Of a DNA stretch of 64,000 bases, positions 31,775 to 40,095 are shown piece after piece; the first letter of the stretch is position 1; every line of letters starts with the position of its first letter. Below the pieces are notes generated by a model, which saw nothing but the letters and a program-made list of their open reading frames with translations, did no database searches and was not told where the DNA came from. This DNA comes from Kutzneria buriramensis. GTDB taxonomy: Bacteria; Actinomycetota; Actinomycetes; Mycobacteriales; Pseudonocardiaceae. The stretch covers positions 186,001 to 250,000 of the forward strand of contig NZ_QUNO01000005.1 of NCBI RefSeq assembly GCF_003387475.1, written 5' to 3'. A program made the translations under genes and the position numbers.

Positions 31775-31790
31775 GTAAGCTACGACTTAC
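31775..31790 (-). promoter_or_regulatory. ArsR operator
   Basis: GTAAG-N6-CTTAC is an inverted repeat 5 bases upstream of the ArsR start codon. Its size and place fit autoregulation by the ArsR protein. Confidence 0.55.
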
Positions 31791-31832
31791 CAAGCCGGCC
31801 GTCAAGTCCCGAACGCAGTGAAACCATCAAGC

Positions 31833-32444
31833 TCAGCGGTGGGGGTTCGAGATGGTGATGTCGAAGCCGCCGGCGATGGTGATGGACGGGCCGAGGCCGG
31901 TGTGGCCGGTGTCCCAGAGCTTCTGGAGGGCCTGGGCGCGGCCGACCGCGTCGGGCCAGTCGTCCTGGCGACCCGGGGTGCACGGTTTCTTCATGTGCTT
32001 GATCCGGATCGTGTTGTACTGCTTGAAGAACGTCGCCTCGCTGACGTCGGTCGCGGGCGTGCCGCCGACGGCCTTGGTCGTCTCCTTGACGATGGTGGGC
32101 ATGCCGTCGCAGTCGGTGGTGGCCGGGCCCATCATCAGCGCGGTGTCGAACAGGTTCTCCACGCCCAGGTTGGTCTTGGCGCCGATCTGGCCGGCCATGG
32201 TCAGCGCCGGCGTGAGGTAGTCGTCGTGCCAGAACGTCAGCTGGATCGCACGGGCCAGCGGGATCCGTCCAGTCTTCACAACACGCCACCTGGTCGGAAA
32301 GGGGGTTGCAACGACTCCCTGAACCCGAGCCGCGGTGATGTCGTCCATCATGAAGATCGTCTTCTGGTCGAGCCTCGACGCGGCGCCGGCCGTTGTCAGC
32401 GCGACACCGGCGGTGGCCGCGAGCCACGCGGCACACCCGGTCAA
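31833..32444 (-). CDS. Unknown, probably exported protein
   Basis: I do not recognise the family. From TTG 32444 the protein has 203 residues with a hydrophobic, Ala-rich N terminus (CAAWLAATAGVALTTAGAAS) like a signal peptide but without a basic start; ATG 32351 would give a shorter cytosolic form. Visible blocks are FMMDDITAARVQGVVATPF, LTFWHDDYLTPALTMAGQIG and FKQYNTIRIKHMKKPC. The gene lies downstream of the semialdehyde dehydrogenase on the same strand. Start and localisation are uncertain. Confidence 0.55.
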   Translation of the reverse strand: MTGCAAWLAATAGVALTTAGAASRLDQKTIFMMDDITAARVQGVVATPFPTRWRVVKTGRIPLARAIQLTFWHDDYLTPALTMAGQIGAKTNLGVENLFDTALMMGPATTDCDGMPTIVKETTKAVGGTPATDVSEATFFKQYNTIRIKHMKKPCTPGRQDDWPDAVGRAQALQKLWDTGHTGLGPSITIAGGFDITISNPHR

Positions 32445-32472
32445 CGGGTGCGCCGCGTGCGGCAGAACAGGT

Positions 32473-33960
32473 TCAGTCGTTCTGGGGGAAGCCCAGGTTG
32501 ATGCCGCCGTGCGACGGGTCGAGCCAGCGGCCGGTGACGACCTTGGTCCGGGTGTAGAAGTGCACACCCTCGGGCCCGTACGCGTGCGAGTCGCCGAACA
32601 GCGACTGCTTCCAGCCGCCGAACGAGTAGTACGCCACCGGCACCGGGATCGGCACGTTCACGCCGACCATGCCGACCTCGATCTCGTGCTGGAACCGCCG
32701 CGCGGCCCCGCCGTCGTTGGTGAAGATGGCCACGCCGTTGCCGTACGGGTTGGCGTTCACCACCTCGACCGCCTCCTCGTACGACGGCCGCCGCACCACC
32801 GACAGCACCGGGCCGAAGATCTCGTCCCGGTAGATCGACATACCGGGCTCCACGCCGTCGAACAGGGTCGGCCCCAGCCAGAAGCCGGCGGTGTCACCGT
32901 CAATCGCGTGCTCGCGGCCATCCACCACCAGCCGGGCGCCCTCGGCCACACCGGCGTCCACATAGGACGTCACCTTGTCCCGGTGCGCGGCGGTCACCAG
33001 CGGCCCCATCTCGCTGTCGGGCTTGCGCCCGTCGCCGACCGACAACCCCGGGAGCCGCTCGGCGATCTTGGCGACGAGCTCGTCGCCGATGGGATCCACT
33101 GCCACCACGACGGAAACGGCCATGCACCGCTCCCCCGCCGAGCCGAAGCCGGCGTTCACGGCGGCGTCGGCGGCCAGGTCCAGGTCGGCGTCGGGCAGCA
33201 CCACCATGTGGTTCTTGGCACCACCCAGGGCTTGCACCCGCTTGCCGGCGGCGGTGCCGGTCTCGTAGACGTAGCGGGCGATCGGCGTGGAGCCGACGAA
33301 CGAGATCGCCTTGACGTCACGGTGTTCCAACAGCCGGTCCACCGCGACCTTGTCGCCGTGGACGACGTTGAGCACGCCGGCCGGCAGCCCCGCCTGCGCC
33401 CACAGGTCGGCCAGGAACATCGACGCCGACGGGTCCTTCTCGCTGGGCTTGAGCACGACCGTGTTGCCGCAGGCGATCGCGTTCGGCACGAACCACAGCG
33501 GCACCATGGCCGGGAAGTTGAACGGCGAGATCACGCCGACCACGCCGAGGGACTGCTGGATGGAGTACACGTCCACGCGGGTGGAGGCGTTCTCGCTGAA
33601 GCCGCCCTTGAGCAGCTGCGGGATGCCGCACGCGTACTCGACGTTCTCCAGGGCCCGCTGCACCTCGCCGGCGGCGTCGGATGCCACCTTGCCGTGCTCG
33701 GCGGTGATCAGCGCGGCCAGCTCGGTCTTGTTGGCGTTCAACAGTTCCCGGAACCGGAACAGCACCGTCGACCGCGCCGCGAGTGAGGCGTCGCGCCAGG
33801 TCTGCCAGGCCCGCGACGCCGCCGCGACCGCCTCGTCGACCACGTCGGCCGACGCGAAGTCCACAGTGGACGCGACGGAACCCGTTGCCGGGTCGTACAC
33901 GTCGCCGCGACGCTCGGCGGTGCCCTCCCAGAGCTTGCCGTCGATCCAGTGTGTGGTCAT
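32473..33960 (-). CDS. mmsA: CoA-acylating (methyl)malonate-semialdehyde dehydrogenase
   Basis: The 495-residue aldehyde dehydrogenase has the MMSDH hallmarks: SPFNFPAMVPLWFVP, ALGGAKNHMVVLPDADLD where most ALDHs carry the general-base Glu, and Cys279 in GERCMAVS. It converts malonate or methylmalonate semialdehyde plus CoA and NAD+ to acetyl-CoA or propionyl-CoA. It starts at ATG 33960 inside the stop of the aminotransferase gene. That partner and the pyrimidine genes at 41-46 kb favour malonate semialdehyde from beta-alanine. Confidence 0.88.
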   Translation of the reverse strand: MTTHWIDGKLWEGTAERRGDVYDPATGSVASTVDFASADVVDEAVAAASRAWQTWRDASLAARSTVLFRFRELLNANKTELAALITAEHGKVASDAAGEVQRALENVEYACGIPQLLKGGFSENASTRVDVYSIQQSLGVVGVISPFNFPAMVPLWFVPNAIACGNTVVLKPSEKDPSASMFLADLWAQAGLPAGVLNVVHGDKVAVDRLLEHRDVKAISFVGSTPIARYVYETGTAAGKRVQALGGAKNHMVVLPDADLDLAADAAVNAGFGSAGERCMAVSVVVAVDPIGDELVAKIAERLPGLSVGDGRKPDSEMGPLVTAAHRDKVTSYVDAGVAEGARLVVDGREHAIDGDTAGFWLGPTLFDGVEPGMSIYRDEIFGPVLSVVRRPSYEEAVEVVNANPYGNGVAIFTNDGGAARRFQHEIEVGMVGVNVPIPVPVAYYSFGGWKQSLFGDSHAYGPEGVHFYTRTKVVTGRWLDPSHGGINLGFPQND

Positions 33961-35264
33961 CGGGTCAGCTCCTCGTTCGTCACGGCAATGGACTCCGCCA
34001 GAATCTCCAGCGCCTCGTCGGCTTCCGACTCGGTCAGCGTCATCGGCGGGGCCAATCGCAGCACGTTGCCGTTCAGGCCGCCCTTGCCGATCAGCAGGCC
34101 GCGCTTTCGGGTCTCCTCCAGCATCTTCGTCGCCGCGCGAGCGCTGGGCGTGTCGCCGCCGGGCTCGACCAGCTCGACGCCGATCATCAGGCCCTTGCCG
34201 CGCACGTCGCCGATCACCGGGTTCTCGTCGCCGACGTGGCGCAGCCCGTTCATCAGCTTGTTGCCCAGCTTCAGGGCGTTGGCCTGGAGGTCGTGCTCCA
34301 GCACGTAGTCCAGGGTGGCGTTGGCGGCCGCGGTGGAGATCGGGTTGCCGCCGAAGGTGGAGATCGAGTTCGCGGTCAGGCTGTCCATCACGTCGCCGCG
34401 CGCGACCACGCCGCCGATCGCGAACCCGTTGCCCAGCCCCTTGGCGAAGGTCATCATGTCCGGCGTCACCCCGTGCGCCTGGATGCCCCAGAAGTGCTCG
34501 CCGGTGCGGCCCCAGCCGGTCTGCACCTCGTCCGCGATGAGCAGGATGCCGGTCTCGTCGAGCACGTCCTTGAACGCCTTGAACAGGCCGTCCGGCGGGG
34601 TGGCGAAGCCGCCGACGCCCTGGATCGGCTCGGCGATCATGCACGCCACGTCGCCGGCGGTGGCGGTGGCCAGCACCTCGCGCAGGTCGGCCACGCACGC
34701 CGCGATGTAGTCGGCGTCGTTGAAGTCCCTGAACGGGCCGCGGTTGCGGTTGCCGCCGTGCACGTAGCTGACGTTGACCGGGCTCAGCGAGGACGCCGAC
34801 CAGCCGCGGTTGCCGGTGACGGCGATCGTGCCGAAGCCGCGCCCGTGGTAGGAGTTGCGCAGCGCCAGCACCTGGTTGCTGCGGCGGAACTGGGTGGCCA
34901 GCATCATCGCGGTCTCGTTGGCCTCGGTGCCCGAGTTGGTGAAGAACACCTTGGCGTCGGGGATGCCCGAGAGCTTCGCGATCTTCTCCGCCAGCTCCAC
35001 CTGCTGGCGGATCAGGTACAGCGTCGAGGTGTGCACGATGCCGCCGGCCAGCTGCGACCGCACCGCGTCGGAGATCTCGGCGATGTCGTAGCCGATCGCG
35101 TTGGTCAGGATGCCGGCGAAGAAGTCCAGGTAGGTGTGGCCCTCGGCGTCGGTGACGCGGCGGCCCTCGCCGTGCGTGATCTCGATCGGCTCGTCGTAGT
35201 AGAGGGCGAGCCACCCGGGCAGCACGGCCTTGTGCCTGGCCAGGAGATCGGCGTGCACGGACAT
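33957..35264 (-). CDS. Class III omega-aminotransferase (probable beta-alanine aminotransferase)
   Basis: The protein is 435 residues from ATG 35264, preceded by AGGAGGAGC. PLP-binding residues are Asp245 (IADEVQ) and Lys275 (FAKGLGNG); TFGGNPIS follows. It belongs to the beta-alanine/GABA:pyruvate or 2-oxoglutarate transaminase group. Its product would be malonate semialdehyde, substrate of the overlapping mmsA. A GABA or 2-aminoadipate role cannot be excluded from sequence. Confidence 0.85.
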   Translation of the reverse strand: MSVHADLLARHKAVLPGWLALYYDEPIEITHGEGRRVTDAEGHTYLDFFAGILTNAIGYDIAEISDAVRSQLAGGIVHTSTLYLIRQQVELAEKIAKLSGIPDAKVFFTNSGTEANETAMMLATQFRRSNQVLALRNSYHGRGFGTIAVTGNRGWSASSLSPVNVSYVHGGNRNRGPFRDFNDADYIAACVADLREVLATATAGDVACMIAEPIQGVGGFATPPDGLFKAFKDVLDETGILLIADEVQTGWGRTGEHFWGIQAHGVTPDMMTFAKGLGNGFAIGGVVARGDVMDSLTANSISTFGGNPISTAAANATLDYVLEHDLQANALKLGNKLMNGLRHVGDENPVIGDVRGKGLMIGVELVEPGGDTPSARAATKMLEETRKRGLLIGKGGLNGNVLRLAPPMTLTESEADEALEILAESIAVTNEELTR

Positions 35265-35331
35265 CTTGCTCCTCCTGTCGTGGAACCGGACCCGCAAGCG
35301 AGTGTGGGGCCGGGCGGCACGCCGCCACCAT

Positions 35332-35364
35332 GGACAACCTGTAGCGGGTTGACCGGCCTAGACT
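35332..35364. promoter_or_regulatory. PucR operator and leaderless promoter
   Basis: GGACAACC (35332-35339) and GGGTTGACC (35346-35354) form a near-perfect inverted repeat in the divergent region between the aminotransferase and PucR genes. A -10-like TAGACT (35359-35364) sits 6 bp before the PucR GTG start, so that mRNA is probably leaderless. Confidence 0.5.
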
Positions 35365-35370
35365 GACACT

Positions 35371-36984
35371 GTGTCCAAGGTGGCCAAGAGCTCGGTGTTC
35401 CCGTCGGTGTCGGACGTGCTGACGATGCCGCTCATCCGGCGCGCCCGGCCCCGGCTGGCCGCCGGGTCGGCGGGTCTGGAGGGCCGGGTGCGCTGGGTGC
35501 ACGCCGCCGAGGTGGCCGACATCGGGCCGCTGCTGCGCGGCGGTGAGCTGGTGCTGACCACCGGCATCGCGCTCAGCGACGACGAGACCGCCCTGACCGC
35601 GTACATCGACGGCCTGGCCGACGCCGGCGCCAGCGGGCTGGTGATCGAGCTGGTCCGGCGCTGGACCGACGCGCTGCCGGCGGCGCTGCTCGCGGCGGCC
35701 GAGCGGCGGTCGCTGCCGGTGATCACACTGGCCCAGGAGACCCGGTTCGTGGCGGTCACCGAGGCCGTCGTGGCGATGATCGTCGACGCCCAGCTGGCCG
35801 AGCTGCGGGCCGCCGAGCAGGTGCACGAGACGTTCACGGCGCTGACCGTGTCCGGGGCGGAGCCGTCGGAGGTGCTGCGGGAGGTGGCGCGGATGACCGG
35901 CGCGCCGGTGGTGCTGGAGACGCTCGGGCACGACGTGCTGGCCTACGACCCGGCCGGCGGCGAGGTGGCCGAGCTGCTGGCGAACTGGGCCGAGCGGTCA
36001 CGGGCGGTCACCGTCGCCGAGCGCACGGCGTACCACCCGGGCGCGGGCTGGCTGGTGACGATCGTCGGCGCGCGCGGCAACGACTGGGGACGGTTGGTGC
36101 TGGTCAGCCCGGACGAGCCGCCGCACCGGCTGGTCGTGGTGGCCGAGCGGGCGGCGTCGGCGCTGGCCGTGAACCGGCTCGTCGCCCGCGACCGGGAGAG
36201 CCTGGAGCGGCACACGCACCGCACGCTGCTCACCGAGCTGCTGGCGACCGGGGCCCCGCCGGTGGATCTGGCCACCCGGGCCGGCGCGCTCGGGGTTCCG
36301 TTGGAGGGCCGGCAACTCGTCGGCATGGCGATCCGGCCGGAGACCACCCCGGCGGCGACGCAGGAGGCGCTGCGGGACCTCGCCGAGGCGACCGCGACGG
36401 CCGCCCGGCGTACGAAGATCCCGGCGCTGGTCGGTGGGGTGGACGACATCTCGGTGCGGGCGCTGCTGTCGCTGCCGGCGCAGTCCAACGTGGACTCGGC
36501 GTTGCGGCGACTGGCCTCGCAGATCAGGAGTTCGCCGACGGCGATCGCGGTAGTGGTGGGCGTCGGCACGACCGTGCGGTCGATCACCGACGGCCGGCGG
36601 AGCATGATCGAGGCGGCACACGTGGCCAACGCCGCCCTGCGGTCGCCGGGCGGGCGCAGCTATCACCGGCTCGACGACGTGCGGCTGCGAGGTCTGCTGC
36701 ACCTGCTTCGCGAGGACGAGCGCCTGACCGCCTTCGCCGAACGGGAACTCGGGCCGTTGCTGGCTCGGGATTCCGCGCAGGGCAGCCGGTTGGTGGACCT
36801 GCTCCGGGTGTTCTGCGAACACGGCGGCAACAAGTCGGCCGCGGCCGCCGCGGCGCACATGTCGCGGACGGCGTACTACCAGCAGCTCAGCCGAATCGAG
36901 ACGGTTCTCGGTGTGTCGCTTGAGGATCCGGAGTCCATGCTGTCGCTCTACGTTGCCCTGCTCGCGATGGATCTCGGCTGCTAG
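35371..36984 (+). CDS. PucR-family transcriptional regulator
   Basis: The 537-residue protein has a PucR N-terminal domain (about 10-130, GRVRWVHAAEVADIGPLLRGGELVLTTG), a central GGDEF-like/CdaR region and a C-terminal HTH_30 (HGGNKSAAAAAAHMSRTAYYQQLSRIETVLG). PucR-type proteins control purine and pyrimidine catabolism. Divergent from the aminotransferase-mmsA operon, so it most likely governs the reductive pyrimidine/beta-alanine route here. Confidence 0.88.
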   Translation: MSKVAKSSVFPSVSDVLTMPLIRRARPRLAAGSAGLEGRVRWVHAAEVADIGPLLRGGELVLTTGIALSDDETALTAYIDGLADAGASGLVIELVRRWTDALPAALLAAAERRSLPVITLAQETRFVAVTEAVVAMIVDAQLAELRAAEQVHETFTALTVSGAEPSEVLREVARMTGAPVVLETLGHDVLAYDPAGGEVAELLANWAERSRAVTVAERTAYHPGAGWLVTIVGARGNDWGRLVLVSPDEPPHRLVVVAERAASALAVNRLVARDRESLERHTHRTLLTELLATGAPPVDLATRAGALGVPLEGRQLVGMAIRPETTPAATQEALRDLAEATATAARRTKIPALVGGVDDISVRALLSLPAQSNVDSALRRLASQIRSSPTAIAVVVGVGTTVRSITDGRRSMIEAAHVANAALRSPGGRSYHRLDDVRLRGLLHLLREDERLTAFAERELGPLLARDSAQGSRLVDLLRVFCEHGGNKSAAAAAAHMSRTAYYQQLSRIETVLGVSLEDPESMLSLYVALLAMDLGC

Positions 36985-36994
36985 GTTCTCGGTC

Positions 36995-37765
36995 GTGGCG
37001 GAAACCTATGCGAGCGGGCCGTTCGCGGCGACGATTCCCACCGAGCAGGAGCGGCTCCGGATGCTGGAGCGCTTCCGCGATCCGGACACGGCGGCGCTGC
37101 TCGAGTCGTTGCCGGTGCAAGAATCCTGGCGGTGCCTGGAGATCGGGGCCGGCACCGGCTCGGTGACCCGCTGGCTCGCATCCCGGTGCGCGCACGTCAC
37201 CGCCGCCGATCTGGACGTCCGGCACCTGAAGCCGACGGCGAACGTCGAGGCGCTGGAAACCGACGTCACCACACATTCCTTCGCGCCGGGTTCCTTCGAC
37301 CTGATCCACGCCCGGGCGGTGATGTGCCATCTGCCCTCACGGGACGAGGTCGTCGAGCGGGCGTTGCAGTGGCTGACGCCCGGCGGCTGGTTCGTGGTCG
37401 AGGACGTCTACACCCTGCCGGTCGGCTCCAGCCCGTATCCGGCGATGAACGTCTACGCCCGCGCCGCCGCCGACTCCGCCCGGGCCCGCGGCGCCGACAT
37501 GCAGTGGGGCACCCGCCTGCCCGGCATCATGGCCCAGCTCGGCTACGTGGACGTCCACGTCGAGACCAAGCCCCGCATGATCGGCCTCGGCGGCCTCGCC
37601 GACGACCTGTGGCGGCTGAACCTCCGGCAGGCCGGCCCGCACCTGATCGCCAAGGGCCTGTTCACCGAGGCGGCGCTGACCGAGTGCCTGGACCTGATCG
37701 ACGACCCGACCTTCGTGGACGTCCGCTACATCGGCATCTCCGTCCGGGCCCGCAAGCCTGCCTGA
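36995..37765 (+). CDS. SAM-dependent class I methyltransferase
   Basis: The 256-residue protein starts at GTG 36995, 10 bp after the PucR stop. The SAM motif is CLEIGAGTGSVTRWLA (about 46-61), with the acidic AADLD at about 69-73. A methyltransferase-25/UbiE-like fold with LTPGGWFVVED follows. Substrate unknown. The stop codon lies at the edge of the hairpin repeat 37761-37800. Confidence 0.82.
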   Translation: MAETYASGPFAATIPTEQERLRMLERFRDPDTAALLESLPVQESWRCLEIGAGTGSVTRWLASRCAHVTAADLDVRHLKPTANVEALETDVTTHSFAPGSFDLIHARAVMCHLPSRDEVVERALQWLTPGGWFVVEDVYTLPVGSSPYPAMNVYARAAADSARARGADMQWGTRLPGIMAQLGYVDVHVETKPRMIGLGGLADDLWRLNLRQAGPHLIAKGLFTEAALTECLDLIDDPTFVDVRYIGISVRARKPA

Positions 37766-37800
37766 AACCTACATTCGGTGTGCCGCTGAGCGCGACTCGC
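37761..37800. repeat. Dispersed hairpin repeat, copy B (one arm only)
   Basis: CTGAAACCTACATTCGGTGTG..CTGAGCGCGACTCGC matches the right half of copies A and C; the left half is absent. It forms the junction between the convergent methyltransferase and membrane-protein genes, and the last nine codons of the latter (ESRSAAHRM) are written by it. Confidence 0.8.
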
Positions 37801-38935
37801 CGACGATGGCGGCGAAGCCGACGGTGCGGGGGTCGGACCAGACGGCGGTGACGGGACGGAGCCAGAGCAGCTCGGACGGGGCGTCGGTGCCGCCCTGGCG
37901 CACCAGGTCGAGGGGATCGGTGGCCATCGGGACGCCGGCGGCGTGCACGGCCAGCGCGACGCGCAGCCAGCAGGCGGTGGTCATCGGCCCCATCACCTCG
38001 GGCGGCACGTCGGACACGAGGATCTCGAGCTGGGCAAGGTCGGACGGCTGAATCCAGTCGTTCAGGATGAGCATGCCGTCGCGGATCTCGACCAGCCTCC
38101 GGTGCAGGCGCAGCTGGCTGTTCTGCGGCAGCACGGCGTCGACGAACCGCGAACGCGGCGGGTGGAGGGCGATGTGCGGCACGGCGGTGACGAGCGCCTT
38201 CCACATGGGGTACAAGGCATTGGCGCTGCGCCACGCCGACAGGCCCAGGAAGAACGGCACGAAGGCGGCGATGGAGCAGCCCAGCGACACGCCGATGGTG
38301 TGCGGCGACGAGACGTACGTGCCGAAGGTGACCGCATACGCGGAACCGCCGAACGCCGCGAAGAACCGGCTCACCACGAAGACGAAGAACCCCAGCGATC
38401 CCACGATCAGCAGCACCAGCGGAGTCCGCACCAGCCAGGACCGCACGCGACGGAACGCCCGCAGCAGCAGGAAGAACGTGGCGGCGGTCGCAATCCCCTG
38501 ATACGAAAGGTAGACGACCCAGTACAGGTCCAGCACCGACAAGGTCCCCGGCACCGGGAAGAAGTGCGGGCGGGCCACCCCGCCGCCGGCCTGGAACACC
38601 ACGAACGACACGATCATCACGAAAACCGTGACACCGCAGGACATCCAGCGCAACCACGGGGAGATCCGCACCTCGGCGGCGCGGGCGGCGAACGTCAGCA
38701 GGGTGGCGGCGACGCCGACGGCGGCCACGCTGGAGATCAGGTTCTCCACGTCCGGGTTGCCGGTCAGCCCCTGGAGAAACGCGTTGGTGTCCTTCTGGAG
38801 CATGGTGATCCCGAGCGCCAACAGCAGCAGCGCGAACCACAGCGGCCGCTGGCTGCGCGACCGCAGCGCCGACACGCGCACCACCACGACGATCCAGCAC
38901 AGGTAGAGCAGAACCGTCTGGATGACGTCAGTCAC
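37769..38935 (-). CDS. Multi-pass membrane protein of the MAB_1171c type
   Basis: The protein is 388 residues from GTG 38935, overlapping the ImmA gene by 8 bp. About seven hydrophobic segments fill residues 1-245, followed by a cytosolic C-terminal domain with LHRRLVEIRDGMLILNDWI. This resembles the MAB_1171c family (called putative transporter; function not established), which I know as a frequent neighbour of ImmA/IrrE and XRE genes in actinomycetes. Its C-terminal tail comes from repeat copy B. Confidence 0.75.
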   Translation of the reverse strand: MTDVIQTVLLYLCWIVVVVRVSALRSRSQRPLWFALLLLALGITMLQKDTNAFLQGLTGNPDVENLISSVAAVGVAATLLTFAARAAEVRISPWLRWMSCGVTVFVMIVSFVVFQAGGGVARPHFFPVPGTLSVLDLYWVVYLSYQGIATAATFFLLLRAFRRVRSWLVRTPLVLLIVGSLGFFVFVVSRFFAAFGGSAYAVTFGTYVSSPHTIGVSLGCSIAAFVPFFLGLSAWRSANALYPMWKALVTAVPHIALHPPRSRFVDAVLPQNSQLRLHRRLVEIRDGMLILNDWIQPSDLAQLEILVSDVPPEVMGPMTTACWLRVALAVHAAGVPMATDPLDLVRQGGTDAPSELLWLRPVTAVWSDPRTVGFAAIVGESRSAAHRM

Positions 38936-39491
38936 CGTCGTTGATCCCCAGCATCCGACCGAGCGGCCCGGCATCGGCCCGCGCCCGCCGCCGCGCCACC
39001 CGCTCCAGGATCAGGCTGGCCACCATCTCCGCGTCCCGCTCCTGCCCGGTGGTGTAACTGGTCCGGGCCAGCACCTGCCGCGCCAGCCCCGGATCGACCT
39101 GCCCGTCGCGCAGCGCGTCGGTCAGCGCGGGCGGCAGGTCGTCGGTGACGTGGTCGCACAGCATGTGCCCGATCTCGTGCAGGATGATGTGCTCCTGGTG
39201 GAAGCGGCTGGTGCGGTGCTCGACGAACACGTGGTCGGCGACATCGGTGGCGATCCACATGCCGCACGCGTTCAGCCCGGCCGACGCCGGCACGGCCAGC
39301 GGGTGCACGTGCAGCGGCCGGCCGCGCTGGGCGGAGATCACCTCGCACAGCCCGGCGACGGAGAACCGCCGCATGGTCGCGTACCGGTCGGCGATCTCGC
39401 GCAGCCAGCGCTGTCTTCTCACGGTGTCCGCCTCTGCGGTCGGCGCCGGCGGGCACCGGTGGAACGGCGCCCACGCGGCGGCCTCAGTCAT
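38928..39491 (-). CDS. ImmA/IrrE-family metallo-endopeptidase
   Basis: The 187-residue protein has the zinc motif HEIGHMLCDH with His105, Glu106 and His109, and upstream FSVAGLCEVISAQRGRPLHVHPL typical of the COG2856/ImmA group. Such proteases cleave a partner repressor of XRE type, as ImmA does with ImmR. It overlaps both neighbours by 8 bp, so the three products are made together. Whether it acts as an anti-repressor, a toxin or a sensor is unknown. Confidence 0.88.
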   Translation of the reverse strand: MTEAAAWAPFHRCPPAPTAEADTVRRQRWLREIADRYATMRRFSVAGLCEVISAQRGRPLHVHPLAVPASAGLNACGMWIATDVADHVFVEHRTSRFHQEHIILHEIGHMLCDHVTDDLPPALTDALRDGQVDPGLARQVLARTSYTTGQERDAEMVASLILERVARRRARADAGPLGRMLGINDGD

Positions 39492-39888
39492 CGACCTCGT
39501 CGAGCTTCTCGATCTGCCGGGCGCGTTCCACCAGCTCCAGGATGGCCCGCTGGCTCCGCTCGGACAGCCCGTCGGCGCGCATCGCGATCATCCGCACGCC
39601 GCTCTGGCGCAGGCAGGCCGCCAGCTCCATGTCCGCGCTGGTCACCTCGTGGTCGAAGAAGTACGCCGGCGGGCGGCCGAAGAACCGGGCCAGCGCCTGG
39701 AGCCGGTCGCCGGTGGGGTTGCCGCGCTGCCCGGTGCGCAGCATCCACAGGTAGCCGGTCGAGATGGACAGTCCCGTCTCGCGGCGGATCTCCCGCGCGA
39801 TGGCGGCGTTGCCGGGCGCGCGGCCCGGCCAGCGCTCCGCCACCAGCGCGTTGATCTTGTCGGCCACCGACTCGACAGTGTCGTCCAC
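39484..39888 (-). CDS. XRE-family helix-turn-helix protein
   Basis: The 134-residue protein starts at GTG 39888. An N-terminal HTH_3-like domain (APGNAAIAREIRRETGLSISTGYLWMLRTGQRGNPTGDRLQALARFFG) contacts DNA; the helical remainder to residue 134 probably dimerises or contacts the ImmA partner. First gene of the XRE-ImmA-membrane-protein unit and the likely autoregulator of the promoter at 39932-39961. Confidence 0.88.
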   Translation of the reverse strand: MDDTVESVADKINALVAERWPGRAPGNAAIAREIRRETGLSISTGYLWMLRTGQRGNPTGDRLQALARFFGRPPAYFFDHEVTSADMELAACLRQSGVRMIAMRADGLSERSQRAILELVERARQIEKLDEVDD

Positions 39889-39931
39889 CAGTGACTTTCC
39901 CCCAGGTCACACCCCAGAAAACCCACTTTCG

Positions 39932-39961
39932 ACGGTAGTGAACACGCAACGCGCATGTCAA
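39932..39961 (-). promoter_or_regulatory. Promoter of the XRE-ImmA-membrane module
   Basis: On the minus strand TTGACA (39961-39956) and TACCGT (39937-39932) are 18 bp apart. The inverted pair AACACGC (39941-39947) / GCGTGTT (39969-39975) spans the -35 region and is a candidate XRE operator. Confidence 0.5.
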
Positions 39962-40095
39962 GGAACGCAGCGTGTTGACAGGGCCGTCGGCGGCTGACAG
40001 GCTGGCCGAGGCGTCCACCGGTTTGAACAAGCGTGAACCCGAGGGGTGTTCACGTCGGTGGCCGCCTACAGGACGCGGCCAGGGGGCGCGTCCTG

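Noticed and set aside
32473-35931. 1152-codon minus-strand frame as one giant protein
   Set aside because: Only the mmsA part from ATG 33960 has recognisable sequence. The upstream part is a shadow of the aminotransferase gene, which has its own frame and a good Shine-Dalgarno.
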